Below, in pieces: positions 54,937 through 63,683 of a stretch of 64,000 bases of DNA; positions within the stretch are counted from its first letter, which is position 1, and every line of letters begins with the position of its first letter. Under the pieces are notes generated by a model. The model saw nothing but the letters and a program-made list of their open reading frames with translations. It had not been told where the DNA came from and did not search any database. Source of the DNA: Lignipirellula cremea (lineage in GTDB: Bacteria; Planctomycetota; Planctomycetia; Pirellulales; Pirellulaceae). The stretch covers positions 3,515,001 through 3,579,000 of the forward strand of contig NZ_CP036433.1 in assembly GCF_007751035.1 (NCBI RefSeq). Reading direction: 5' to 3'. The position numbers were made by a program, and so were the translations under genes.

Positions 54937-55872
54937 ATGCGTTACCCGCTGACTTTATTGCTGCTTGTCGTTCTGTTCTGGGGGACCGTTCTGTCGGCGC
55001 CTGCCGCGGCGGTGGTGGTGTTTCTCAAGAACGCCCCTGAGCCGGTAATGGGAACGCTGCTGCGCGAGGATGCGGCGAACATTATGATCGAAGAGCATCT
55101 GGGCGACGGCAAAAAACGGACTCGCAGTCTGTCGCGCAGCGACATTGAGGATATCGTCTATACGGTCGACAAAGACCGACTGCAGGAACTCAAGGCGGCC
55201 GATCCTTCCGCCTATCGCGACTACGCCGAAGAACTGGCCGTGAAAAAGCAGGACCCGGAAGCTCGGGAAACGGCCTTGCGGTTGTACCTGATTGCGGCCA
55301 GCCTGGATCGCAGCGGGCTGGGCCGCAGCTCGCTGCTGGGGATGATCAACCTGGCCCGCGGGGCGAGCGAAGAACGCCGCTTCCGCGCGCTGGCGTACCT
55401 GATCGATCCAGCGCACGATACGAGCGTGCTGACCACCACGAACGAGGTCAAAACCGAGACGCCTGCCGGCGGGCCCGATGGGCGACTGAAGCTGGTGGCC
55501 GCATTGCGGAATCTTCGCCAGGGCGAAAAAGCCGCCGCCAGCCAATTGCTCGGCGAAGCCGGAGTTCAGGCCGAGTTTGCCAAATATGAGCAGTTCCTGT
55601 CGCAAGCCGAGCTGACCCGGATGCTGCAGCTTTCGGGTAATGAGCTGACTCCCGAGCAGTTGCGAAAAGTACTGGCGCTGGAGATTGCGCTCGATACTAC
55701 GCTTGGCGCCAAATCGACCGATCTGGCCGCCCCCTTGGACCAGGCCGTGTCGTGGAGCACAATTGTAGTCTCCCAGGGTGTCGAACCGGTTTCCGGCCTG
55801 CAGTTGGAAACGATCACGGAGTTCGATCCGCAAAAAAGCCAATTCGACGGTCGCAACTGGGTGGAACCGTAG
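54937..55872 (+). CDS. Exported uncharacterised protein
   Basis: A 311-residue protein with a signal peptide (LTLLLLVVLFWGTVLSAPA). The mature start, VVFLKNAPEPVMGTLLREDA then ANIMIEE, reads like a small beta domain similar in style to the first gene of the operon, followed by helical repeats (ETALRLYLIAASLDRSGLG). The family is unknown. It has an AGGGA ribosome binding site and starts 24 bases after the preceding stop, so it belongs to the same transcript. A TTG six codons upstream is an alternative start. Confidence 0.75.
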   Translation: MRYPLTLLLLVVLFWGTVLSAPAAAVVVFLKNAPEPVMGTLLREDAANIMIEEHLGDGKKRTRSLSRSDIEDIVYTVDKDRLQELKAADPSAYRDYAEELAVKKQDPEARETALRLYLIAASLDRSGLGRSSLLGMINLARGASEERRFRALAYLIDPAHDTSVLTTTNEVKTETPAGGPDGRLKLVAALRNLRQGEKAAASQLLGEAGVQAEFAKYEQFLSQAELTRMLQLSGNELTPEQLRKVLALEIALDTTLGAKSTDLAAPLDQAVSWSTIVVSQGVEPVSGLQLETITEFDPQKSQFDGRNWVEP

Positions 55873-55912
55873 TCGCTCCCGCCCGGCCTTCTTCCCGCGA
55901 ACTGAGGAACTT

Positions 55913-56119
55913 ATGGCAAATGATCGCAACCAACTGATCATCAGCGCGATTATGTTTGGCCTGCTGGTCTGGGGCGCCCTGCTGGCGATTGGCGCCTATA
56001 AGTTTGACCTGGACCCGCGCAAGGGTTTTATCGTTTTCGGTTTTACCATTGCCTTTCTGTTGTTCTGGGCCGTCATGCTTTCCGTTCGCCGTCGCCGCGA
56101 GGAAAAAGACAAGCCGTAA
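55913..56119 (+). CDS. Small two-helix membrane protein
   Basis: A 68-residue protein with two membrane helices: IISAIMFGLLVWGALLAIG and FIVFGFTIAFLLFWAVML. It has a charged cytoplasmic tail (RRRREEKDKP). GAGGA lies about five bases before the ATG. It is the last gene of the envelope operon, 40 bases after the previous stop, and may be a small accessory subunit. The family is not recognised. Confidence 0.72.
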   Translation: MANDRNQLIISAIMFGLLVWGALLAIGAYKFDLDPRKGFIVFGFTIAFLLFWAVMLSVRRRREEKDKP

Positions 56120-56520
56120 TGCTTGTCAGCCGCCAAACGACCGCAAATCGACCGGCGATTCCCTTGGGCGAAAGTGGATATTCTGCGCGATACTCTCCAC
56201 CCGCATTGTCGCGCTCCTAGTGGTGCGTCAAGTTTCCATTTTAGGTTTGGCCATGTTCGCGCGAGCCGCTGTTCCTTTTCGTTAACCGTGGCTATCGCCA
56301 AAACGGCTAATTGGAAGAATCCGAACTCTTTGCCTTGACGCAGCACTAGTGAACATATAGTGATCAATTCTCCGCGGCGCGCTCGGTTTGTTGTGCGCGT
56401 GCCCAACTTTCCCCCTCCTTTGCCGCCGCAGCAGGCATGATTGGCCCGGCGTTTGCTCCCCCTACCTGGTTCCATTAAATCGATGCCGGAACTAATAACA
56501 ATAACAAAGGGGGCGCACGT
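56120..56520. other. Intergenic region, no gene seen
   Basis: About 400 bases between the envelope operon and the four-helix-bundle gene. It becomes AT-richer towards 56300-56520 and contains a possible promoter at 56335-56361 and the ribosome binding site AAGGGGG about ten bases before the next gene. I see no supported coding frame. Confidence 0.45.
56335..56361 (+). promoter_or_regulatory. Possible promoter of the four-helix-bundle gene
   Basis: TTGACG (56335-56340) and TATAGT (56356-56361) are separated by 15 bases, shorter than the 17-base optimum, so this is tentative. It lies about 160 bases upstream of the gene at 56521. Confidence 0.3.
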
Positions 56521-56994
56521 ATGGCGACTTCATCCAGCTCCACTATCAAAGAGAAAGTCATCCATCAGGTGCAGCGGCTGATCCGCGCCAACATTGATTC
56601 CCACGACCGATATCAGCAGTGCGCGGCAGCCAGCGAGGATTCTCAGATCCGACAGATCCTGCTCCAGCTGGCCAACGAGCGCGCTGGCCTGGCGAATGAT
56701 CTGAAGAACTACGTTTCCTGGAATGGACAAGAGCCCGTCGAGGAAGGGACTTTTGGCGCCCGGGTGCATCGCGCCTGGATCCGGTTGCGGAGCAGACTTA
56801 ACGGCAGCGACCTGCATGTGATCCTGGCTGAGGCGGATCGGGGCGATGCTGCCATCCAGAAGACCTATCGGAAAGCTCTGGAACTGACCGAAGGCGACGG
56901 GCTGCAGGCTGTGCTCCTGTCGCAAGTATCTTGCATCCAGTCCGGCCGTAGCCAGCTTCACGAGGTCTGGCGGGCCCTGCGCGATCGCGGATAG
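56521..56994 (+). CDS. PA2169-type four-helix-bundle protein (DUF2383)
   Basis: A 157-residue protein predicted to form a ferritin-like four-helix bundle. It matches the PA2169/DUF2383 family in order and spacing: RANIDSHDRYQQCAAASEDS, then LANERAGLANDLKNYV, then a Gly/Ala HRAWIRLRSRLNG segment and LAEADRGDAAIQKTYRKAL. The function of the family is not well established; metal storage and stress roles have been suggested. It stands alone with a strong ribosome binding site (AAGGGGG), in keeping with high expression. Confidence 0.85.
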   Translation: MATSSSSTIKEKVIHQVQRLIRANIDSHDRYQQCAAASEDSQIRQILLQLANERAGLANDLKNYVSWNGQEPVEEGTFGARVHRAWIRLRSRLNGSDLHVILAEADRGDAAIQKTYRKALELTEGDGLQAVLLSQVSCIQSGRSQLHEVWRALRDRG

Positions 56995-57083
56995 TTTCCT
57001 CGCCTGTCATCATGCCATGACAGGCCCGTTTGGCCCTTTCCTGGTTTCGCGAAAACTCATTCATCCCTGGGAAAAGCTTCTGT

Positions 57084-58286
57084 ATGGACCTGACTTCGGA
57101 ACACCCTTTCTGGTTAGTGAAGAATGGCCTGTTGACCTCGTATCCTCCGCTAATGCAGGACGAATCATGCGACGTCGCCGTGATTGGAGCCGGGATTACA
57201 GGCGCCATGCTGGCGGAACGTCTTTCACGGATTGGCATGTCCGTCGCTGTCGTCGACCGCCGCGATGTCTGCCAGGGCAGCACCTCGGCAAGCACGGCGC
57301 TACTGCAGTACGAGATCGATTTGCCGCTGGTTGAGATGGCGAAAAAGATTGGTCGAGCCGCCGCCGAACGGGCCTATCGCTTGTCATACGCTTCCATCGA
57401 CTCCCTGGAATCGCTCGCTCAGCGACTGCCCGTCGACTGCGGATTTGAGCGGAAACTGAGCCTGTACCGGGCCAGCGATCCGCCCCAGGCGAGACTGCTG
57501 GCCGAGGAGGCGGAAGCCCGTCTGGCGTGCGATATCCCCGTCGAGTTTCTGGGCCCCGATGAACTTCGTGAAAAGTATCACCTGCCCGGCACGGCGGCCC
57601 TGCTGTCGCACCAGGCGGCCGCCTGCGATCCGTACCGCTTTGCCCACCTGCTGCTGGCGGAGTCGCAGCGACAGGGAGCCCGAATCTACGACCGCACTTG
57701 TGTGACACGTTACGATTGTTCCGGCCAGGGCGTACGTCTGGAAACCGATCGCGGCTTTTCGATCTCCACGGGGCAGGTCGTGGTCGCCACGGGCTATGAA
57801 GCCCAGCAAATGTTGAGTGAGAAGGTAGTTGATCTCCAGAGCACCTATGCGATCGTTTCGCAACCATTGCGGTCCCTATCCCCCTGGAATAACCGATGGA
57901 TGATGTGGGAGGCGAATGATCCTTATCTATATTTGCGGATAACCCCGGATAATCGTTTACTGGCAGGCGGCGAGGATGATCCTTTCCGCAATCCCGCGGC
58001 CCGCGACGCCAGTCTGCCGGCCAAAGCAGAACGCATCGCCCAGAAAGTGCGGGAGCTATTGCCCAGCCTGGAATGGGAGACCGAATTCTCCTGGGCGGGA
58101 ACCTTTGGCAAAACAAGCGACGGTCTGGCGTACATTGGCCCGACCGACGAATATCCCCACTGTTACTTTGCCCTGGGTTACGGCGGCAATGGCATTACCT
58201 TTAGCGCTATTGCCGTGGATCTGCTGAGTGATTTACTGCAGGGCAGGCCCAATGCGGACGCGTCGCTGTTCCGCTTTGGACGCTGA
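57084..58286 (+). CDS. FAD-dependent oxidoreductase (DAO family)
   Basis: A 400-residue flavoprotein. The dinucleotide-binding motif is VAVIGAGITGAMLAERLS at about residues 30-47, with an acidic residue ending the second strand (VVDRRD). It follows the DAO/glycine oxidase-like pattern, with CDPYRFAHLLLAESQRQGA and a C-terminal GYGGNGITFSAIAVDLL closing the FAD site. It probably oxidises an amine or amino acid derivative; the substrate is unknown. There is no Rieske domain at the C-terminus, unlike some relatives. The start is the ATG at 57084; a TTG at 57030 is less likely. It is convergent with the YciI gene, 12 bases apart. Confidence 0.88.
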   Translation: MDLTSEHPFWLVKNGLLTSYPPLMQDESCDVAVIGAGITGAMLAERLSRIGMSVAVVDRRDVCQGSTSASTALLQYEIDLPLVEMAKKIGRAAAERAYRLSYASIDSLESLAQRLPVDCGFERKLSLYRASDPPQARLLAEEAEARLACDIPVEFLGPDELREKYHLPGTAALLSHQAAACDPYRFAHLLLAESQRQGARIYDRTCVTRYDCSGQGVRLETDRGFSISTGQVVVATGYEAQQMLSEKVVDLQSTYAIVSQPLRSLSPWNNRWMMWEANDPYLYLRITPDNRLLAGGEDDPFRNPAARDASLPAKAERIAQKVRELLPSLEWETEFSWAGTFGKTSDGLAYIGPTDEYPHCYFALGYGGNGITFSAIAVDLLSDLLQGRPNADASLFRFGR

Positions 58287-58298
58287 GCCGGTCGTCTG

Positions 58299-59177
58299 TC
58301 AGGCCTGAAGCGGAATCCAGATTTCGACGCCGCCTTCGCCCGTTTCAGGAACAAAGTCATCGGTGTAGCGTTCGAAGAACGGCGCTTTGGCGGCCTGGTG
58401 GGACGAGTTCGGCAGCCACTTTTTCCAGATGGCGTCGAGCGTCTGGGCCAGACCGGAAACATGCCCGGGATGGGTAAACACCGCGTAACGCTGCGCTGGC
58501 AGTCGGACGTGGCTAGTCCCTTCGGGCAGGCTGTCTGCATTTGACACTTCCACGCCGGACAGGTACTCAAATCCGCAAGTCGGGTCGTCGCTCCAGCAAA
58601 CGCCGTACGCTTCCGTCCCCTGCCGGCCGGGCAGCAGGGGGGTAAAGCGTTCCCATTGGGCCGGGATCTGCGAGCGAGTGTCCTGGGTGTAGCTGTTCTG
58701 TTCGCCGGCGATCAGGAGTTCGCGGCCATTCTCAAACCGGGGCGGCTCCAGCTGGTATCGGGCGACCTCGTCGAGCATTTCCTGTTCGGCCGCGCGAATC
58801 TCACCCGACGGATCCATTTCGGCGAAGTCCTCCATCGCAAAGACCTGTCGGATCTCAATGTCCGAGTCGACCAGCATCGGGTTGGGGCAGCGTTTGACCC
58901 ACTCGATGGCGTCTTCCATCGACTTCACCTGCCAGAGCCAGTAGCCGGCGATCAATTCGTTGGTTTCGGTAAACGGGCCCTGTGTGACCGTCCGGTTCTT
59001 GCCGGAGAAGCGGACCCGATACCCACGCGACGTGGGGTGAAGTCCTTCGCCAGCCAGCATGATGCCAGCCTGGACCAGCTCCTGGTTGTATTGTCCCATC
59101 TCGGCAAGCAGCTCTTGGCTGGGCAAGTTGCCTGCTTCCGAGTCTGGGGTGGCTTTGACGATTACCATTACTTTCAT
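58299..59177 (-). CDS. YciI-type domain fused to a GyrI-like effector-binding domain
   Basis: A 292-residue fusion. Residues about 1-115 are a YCII/DGPF-type domain (KVMVIVKATPDSEAGN, then TVTQGPFTETNELIAGYWLW). Residues about 130-292 resemble a GyrI-like/AraC effector-binding domain (YGVCWSDDPTCGFEYLSGV, AVFTHPGHVSGLAQTLDAIW, and ENE-like VEIWIPL at the end). The combination suggests a small-molecule sensor or a SOUL-like binding protein without a DNA-binding domain. No helix-turn-helix is present. It lies 60 bases downstream of a second YciI gene on the same strand, probably in one operon. Confidence 0.85.
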   Translation of the reverse strand: MKVMVIVKATPDSEAGNLPSQELLAEMGQYNQELVQAGIMLAGEGLHPTSRGYRVRFSGKNRTVTQGPFTETNELIAGYWLWQVKSMEDAIEWVKRCPNPMLVDSDIEIRQVFAMEDFAEMDPSGEIRAAEQEMLDEVARYQLEPPRFENGRELLIAGEQNSYTQDTRSQIPAQWERFTPLLPGRQGTEAYGVCWSDDPTCGFEYLSGVEVSNADSLPEGTSHVRLPAQRYAVFTHPGHVSGLAQTLDAIWKKWLPNSSHQAAKAPFFERYTDDFVPETGEGGVEIWIPLQA

Positions 59178-59237
59178 GGCAGTTGCTCCTGGTTGTCTGG
59201 TCGTTCTCGTTTGCGGGTTTGGCCGGCAGGATATGGG

Positions 59238-59597
59238 TTACGCCTGTTCGGGCATGCCGGTCAGCTCTACCACCGGCCGCACTTCGACGGTTCCTTTTTT
59301 GGCGGCGGGGATGCGCTCGGCGATGCAGATCGCGGCGTCGAGATCCTCGGCCTCGATCAGAAAGAAGCCGCCCAGCTGTTCGCGGGTTTCGGCAAAGGGG
59401 CCGTCGGTGACCATCCGCTTGCCGTCGCGTACGCGGATGCTGGTCGCGGTCGCCACGGGCTGCAGCGGCGACGCGCCCAGGTAGCAGCCTTGCTGGTTCA
59501 GTTCGTGCGTTAACTGGGTGGACTCGGCAAAGCATCGCTCCCGCTCGGGTTCGGTCCAGGAGTTCTCTTCGCTGTAAATCAGCAGCATGTATTTCAT
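59238..59597 (-). CDS. YciI family protein
   Basis: A 119-residue YCII/DGPF family member: KYMLLIYSEENSW at the start, then MVTDGPFAETREQLGGFFLI and a C-terminal GTVEVRPVVEL. The family has a ferredoxin-like fold and is often linked to sigma factors of the ECF type or to dehydrogenase-like reactions; no sigma gene is in this window. The gene sits between the DUF1579 gene (46 bases upstream) and the fused YciI-GyrI gene on the same strand, forming a three-gene cluster. Confidence 0.9.
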   Translation of the reverse strand: MKYMLLIYSEENSWTEPERERCFAESTQLTHELNQQGCYLGASPLQPVATATSIRVRDGKRMVTDGPFAETREQLGGFFLIEAEDLDAAICIAERIPAAKKGTVEVRPVVELTGMPEQA

Positions 59598-59643
59598 CGT
59601 GAAGGTTCCAGAATTTGGGTATTCAGCCGGCGGTCGCTTGCGC

Positions 59644-60123
59644 TCAGGCCGTACGGTAGTAATGGGCCGTCATGAAGGGTTGCCATACCCCCTCTTTATC
59701 GAGGATCTGCGAAGACAACGTGCGGTGATCATCGCTGATGAACTCGATAATATCCTGGTACTGGGCCATGCCGTCCTGCTCAAAATTGGGGCCGGTCGTA
59801 TCCAGGACGAGCTTCTGCCTGGCGGCGTCGAGCGAGCCGACATAGATCCATATCTCGTGCATCATGGAACCAAGGAAGGTTCCCACATAACGGCCCTGCC
59901 GGCCGTCGTAGCCCAGCGACATGATCGTCTGGGTCGGGTCGCCGCCGGGCATCTGACCAGTGCCTTCGCCGATAAACCAGACGCCGCCGACGGAACGGAA
60001 GCTTTCGGTTCCCTCCAGTTTGATGGGCGGTTCATTGGGGCCCATCTGGGCGGACGCTTCGGATCTCCACGATCCGACCAGTCGATTCAACCACTGATGT
60101 TCGGGCAATGGTTCTGCGTGCAT
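59644..60123 (-). CDS. DUF1579 family protein
   Basis: A 159-residue protein matching DUF1579: EHQWLNRLVGSWRSEASAQM at the start, the GGVWFIGEGTGQMPGG segment and YDGRQGRYVGTFLGSMM. Members appear to be small beta-barrel proteins and their function is not established. The ATG at 60123 is chosen because it begins MHAEPLPEHQWL, the usual start of the family; a longer in-frame version is possible. It is the first gene of a cluster with two YciI genes. Confidence 0.86.
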   Translation of the reverse strand: MHAEPLPEHQWLNRLVGSWRSEASAQMGPNEPPIKLEGTESFRSVGGVWFIGEGTGQMPGGDPTQTIMSLGYDGRQGRYVGTFLGSMMHEIWIYVGSLDAARQKLVLDTTGPNFEQDGMAQYQDIIEFISDDHRTLSSQILDKEGVWQPFMTAHYYRTA

Positions 60124-60622
60124 CGGTCTTTCTCTCTTGGTTGCGAACTTGCGGGGGTCTGAACTTGACATGCCAGGGGCGGAAAATTTCGCTCTCTACC
60201 AGGTAGTCGAAGCGGGCGGACGGCAATCGACCATTCGCAAAAAAAAATTTTGCGGCGGGCGCCTCGGCCGTTTCCCAGGACTCCAATTTTCGTCGACTGC
60301 TTGCATCAACGCGATGGGCGATGGCTGTGAATTCCGTTGGCGGACTGCCCGCAGGCAGGCAGGGGACGTGCGTGCGCGGCCAGGCAAGATCTTCTGGAAG
60401 CTCACTTTTTTACGTCGGTACGTTCTATTTGCGTTGCAGGGAAATAACATCGCCAATTGCTGGGGGAGGGGCGAATGTCCCCCGAACCGATGGGTGGTCC
60501 GCTTCCCTTGACCGGCCCGTTCACGATATATTTCAGCGATTCCCGCCAGCCGGGAATGCGGCGCCGGAAGGGTTTTTCCCGACGCTGCAACATTATTTTC
60601 CTTCTGGGCGATTAGGTGATTC
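60124..60622. other. Intergenic region between divergent genes, no gene seen
   Basis: About 500 bases between the DUF1579 gene and prfB. A short A/T-rich hairpin (CGCAAAA at 60236-60242 with TTTTGCG at 60248-60254) is present but has no T-run in either direction, so I do not call it a terminator. The region should contain promoters for the two divergent transcripts. No coding frame is supported. Confidence 0.45.
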
Positions 60623-61724
60623 ATGGATTCCGAGCTCGTCGACCGTAGTGAAGCGATTCAGCAGCGTTTGGTCCAGCTACGAGACTCTCTTTGACTACGA
60701 TATCAAACGAGAGGAAACGACACGTATTGAAGCCCGCATGGCGTCGCCCGGTTTCTGGGACAATCAGGAAAAGGCCCAGGAATTTGTCGGCCAGCTGAAA
60801 ACGCTGCGCGCGATCGTCGCACCGCTGGAGAAATCGCTGGCCGAGGGCGCCGACCTCCAGGCGATGCTGGAGATGGCCGAAGAGGACGACTCCTTTGCCG
60901 GCGAAGTCCGCAGCGAGATTGAGCGGCTGGAAGACGCCCTGGAAGACCTGGAGCTGAAAGCGCTGCTCAATGGCCCGCACGACGCGGCCGGCGCGATCAT
61001 GAGCTTTCATGCCCGCGACGGCGGCACCGACGCCAACGACTGGGCCGAAATGCTGATGCGGATGTATTCGCAATGGGCCCAGAAAAACGATTACAGCGTG
61101 GATCTGCTCGACCGGCTGGATAACGACGAAGGCGGTATCCGCTGGGCGACGATCGCCGTGCATGGTCCCATGGCGTACGGCTACCTCAAGGGCGAGCACG
61201 GCATCCATCGGCTGGTGCGGATCAGCCCTTATAACTCGGAAGGGAAACGGCAAACCAGTTTTGCGGCGGTAAAAGTCACGCCGGAAATCGCCGACAACTT
61301 CAAAGTGGAAATCAACGAAGAAGACGTTCGCACCGACACGTTCCGAGCCAGTGGGGCCGGCGGCCAGCACGTGAACAAGACCGACTCCGCCATTCGCCTG
61401 ACGCACATCCCGACCAACACCGTGGTGCAGTGCCAGAACGAACGCAGCCAGCACAAGAACCGGGCGACCGCCTGGAAAATGCTGCGGGCAGAACTGGCCC
61501 GGCAGGAAGACGAGCGTCGGGAAGAAGAGCAGTACAAACAGTACCAGACGCAGGCCAAAACGGGCTTCGGGGCGCAGATTCGCAACTATTTTCTGCACCC
61601 GGACCAACGCGTGAAAGACTCCCGCACCGGCGAGAGCGCCGGCAACTTTCACACCGTGCTTGATGGCGACATCCAGAACTTTCTCGACGCGTACCTTCGC
61701 TGGCGCGTGAAGAAAGAAGGCTAA
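60623..61724 (+). CDS. prfB: Peptide chain release factor 2, programmed +1 frameshift
   Basis: The 366-residue product joins 60623-60691 and 60693-61724. Translation reads 23 codons to CTT then meets the in-frame TGA at 60692-60694; a +1 shift continues as GAC (CTTTGAC), the classic autoregulatory site of RF2. The GGQ motif needed for peptide release reads GAGGQHVNKTDSAIRLTHIP. The stop-codon recognition segment reads ISPYNSEGKRQTSF, with SPY where most RF2 proteins have SPF. The factor recognises UGA and UAA. The frameshift regulates its own level by UGA readthrough failure. It is followed by a strong hairpin. Confidence 0.95.
60681..60695 (+). promoter_or_regulatory. prfB: prfB programmed +1 frameshift site
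   Basis: The slippery sequence CTT TGA C spans 60689-60695. The Shine-Dalgarno-like element that helps the shift in other bacteria is weak here: GAGAC lies just upstream at 60681-60685 and there is no AGGGGG. Confidence 0.88.
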
Positions 61725-61751
61725 GCCGCTTGCAGAGGGCACACGCGGAAC

Positions 61752-61784
61752 GCACGATCGGTCTTCGTCGCCGATCGTGCCCGG
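61752..61784 (+). terminator. Hairpin terminator after prfB
   Basis: Perfect ten-base stem GCACGATCGG (61752-61761) and CCGATCGTGC (61771-61780) with a nine-base loop, 27 bases after the prfB stop codon. The downstream T-run is short (TTTT at about 61793-61796) and separated by a few bases, so efficiency is uncertain. Confidence 0.55.
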
Positions 61785-61870
61785 CCGTGCATTTTGGGTT
61801 AGCATAGAGGGCGACTGCTGACGGCCCACTGCCGATTCTACTTTTCCTCCGCTAACCAGGATTGCTCGCC

Positions 61871-62749
61871 ATGTTGTGTTGTCGAAATCTGCTTGCCGCC
61901 GGAGCGGCGTTGCTGATCGGTCTGGGAGGGTCGTTCGCCGCGGCTGCCCGGCCCGACAAAGCCGACATTGTGTTCGCCCAGGCGTCGGATCAGGATCTGG
62001 CGCTTGACCTGTACTTGCCCGCAGGCGTGGAACGGCCGCCGCTGGTGATGTTTATCCATGGCGGCGGCTGGCAGTCGGGCAGTCGCAAGAAATGTCCTGT
62101 CGCCTTTCTGACCGAGTCCGGCTATGCGGTCGCCAGCGTTAGCTATCGGCTGAGCGACACGGCCGTTTTCCCCGCCCAGATCCACGACTGCAAAGCGGCC
62201 CTCCGCTGGCTCCGGGCGCATGCTGATGAGTACGGGTACGACGCTTCCCGCGTCGCTGTGGCCGGGACTTCGGCCGGCGGGCACCTGGCGACTCTGCTGG
62301 GCGTAACGGCCGACGTGGCCGCACTGGAAGGCACGGTCGGCGGCAACGCCGATCAGAGCAGTCGCGTGCAGGCGATCGTCGATTACTACGGTCCTTCCGA
62401 CTTTGTCCTGAGGGCGCGCACCCAGCCCGCCCGCGGCGAGGTGGTCGGCTCGCCTGTCTATAAGCTGCTGGGAGAACATCCCAGCGGGAACACGGCGCTG
62501 GCCAGGTTGGCGAGCCCGGCCTTTCATGTCACGGCCGACGACCCGCCGCTGCTGGTGCTGCATGGCTCCAAGGATCCGAAAGTGCTGCTCGACCAGCCGG
62601 AGCGGATTGTGGACGTCTATCAAAAACAAAAGCTCGACGTCAAATACGACCTGATCGACGGCGCCGGGCATGGCGGACCCGAGTTCACCTCGCCCGAGCG
62701 CCGCCAGGAAGTCATCGAGTTCCTGGGCAAGCATCTGCGTCGCCAATAA
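61871..62749 (+). CDS. Exported alpha/beta-hydrolase esterase
   Basis: A 292-residue esterase with a signal peptide (LLAAGAALLIGLGGSFAA, cleaved near residue 23). The oxyanion-hole motif is FIHGGGWQSG and the nucleophile elbow is GTSAGGH (GxSxG). The catalytic Asp is likely in GSKDPKVLL and the His in DGAGHGGPEF. It resembles BD-FAE/acetyl-esterase-type enzymes, with an unknown carbohydrate or lipid ester as substrate. The ATG at 61871 is chosen because CAGGA lies nine bases upstream. It is transcribed with folP, 24 bases downstream. Confidence 0.87.
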   Translation: MLCCRNLLAAGAALLIGLGGSFAAAARPDKADIVFAQASDQDLALDLYLPAGVERPPLVMFIHGGGWQSGSRKKCPVAFLTESGYAVASVSYRLSDTAVFPAQIHDCKAALRWLRAHADEYGYDASRVAVAGTSAGGHLATLLGVTADVAALEGTVGGNADQSSRVQAIVDYYGPSDFVLRARTQPARGEVVGSPVYKLLGEHPSGNTALARLASPAFHVTADDPPLLVLHGSKDPKVLLDQPERIVDVYQKQKLDVKYDLIDGAGHGGPEFTSPERRQEVIEFLGKHLRRQ

Positions 62750-62773
62750 AGTTGTCGCGGAAAGAGTCGCAGC

Positions 62774-63661
62774 ATGAGCAAGATGCACCCACGCCCGCCG
62801 GCGCCCGCCCGTCCGCAGCCGGCCCCGTTCTGGCAACTGCGCAGCCGGTCGCTGGAGTTCGGCCGTTTGCCGGTGTTGATGGGCATTGTGAACGTCACCC
62901 CTGACAGCTTCTCCGACGGCGGCAAGTTTTACGATAGCTCGGCCGCGGTCGACCAGGCGCTGCAACTGGCGGCAGACGGCGCGCTAATAGTCGATATCGG
63001 CGGCGAAAGCACGAGGCCCTACGCCGAGCCTGTCCCGCTGGACGAAGAACTGCGGCGGGTGATTCCTGTCGTCGAGGCCGTCTGCCAGCAGGCGTCGGTG
63101 ATCGTTTCGATCGACACCCTCAAGCCGGAAGTCGCCCGCCAGGCGATGCTGGCCGGGGCCGAAATCATTAACGACGTTTCCGGTCTGCGGGATCCGGCGA
63201 TGGTAGCGGTCGCTCTGGAAACGGGGGCCGGCGTTTGTGTGATGCACATGCAAGGCACGCCGGCGACGATGCAGGATAATCCCCAGTACGACGACGTCGT
63301 CGCCGAGGTCGGCTCCTGGCTGGCTGCCCGACGGGGGGAGTTGATCGAAGCCGGCCTGCAGGCCGAACGGATCTGTCTCGATCCGGGCATCGGCTTTGGC
63401 AAAACGAACCCGCAGAGCATCGCCCTGCTGAACTCCTGCGGGGAGTTCCATGCGGCCGGTGCGCCGCTGCTGGTCGGCCACTCCCGGAAAGGCTTTATCG
63501 GCCAGGCGATTGGCGACAAGACGGTCGACCGCACCCCCGGCGTGATTGGCGTCGCCCTGGCCCTGGCCCGACGAGGCGTGCAGGTGCTGCGGGTGCATGA
63601 TCCCGCCCCGTTACAGCAGGCGTTACTGTTGTTCGACATCGCTGGCGGGCTGGACGATTAG
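62774..63661 (+). CDS. folP: Dihydropteroate synthase
   Basis: Condenses 4-aminobenzoate with the pterin pyrophosphate in folate synthesis. The 295-residue protein has all family motifs: MGIVNVTPDSFSDGG, VDIGGESTRP, VSIDTLKPEVA, NDVSGL, LDPGIGFGKT and GHSRKGFIG. The first 30 residues are Pro-rich (HPRPPAPARPQPAPF) and are an extension relative to the usual enzyme. It follows the esterase gene by 24 bases. Cytoplasmic. No other folate gene is in the window. Confidence 0.95.
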   Translation: MSKMHPRPPAPARPQPAPFWQLRSRSLEFGRLPVLMGIVNVTPDSFSDGGKFYDSSAAVDQALQLAADGALIVDIGGESTRPYAEPVPLDEELRRVIPVVEAVCQQASVIVSIDTLKPEVARQAMLAGAEIINDVSGLRDPAMVAVALETGAGVCVMHMQGTPATMQDNPQYDDVVAEVGSWLAARRGELIEAGLQAERICLDPGIGFGKTNPQSIALLNSCGEFHAAGAPLLVGHSRKGFIGQAIGDKTVDRTPGVIGVALALARRGVQVLRVHDPAPLQQALLLFDIAGGLDD

Positions 63662-63683
63662 CGGGGGGCGTTTGTCGACTCTT

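Noticed and set aside
60236-60254. A-rich hairpin between DUF1579 and prfB as a terminator
   Set aside because: The stem is only seven bases and no T-run follows the stem on either strand, and both neighbouring genes point away from it.
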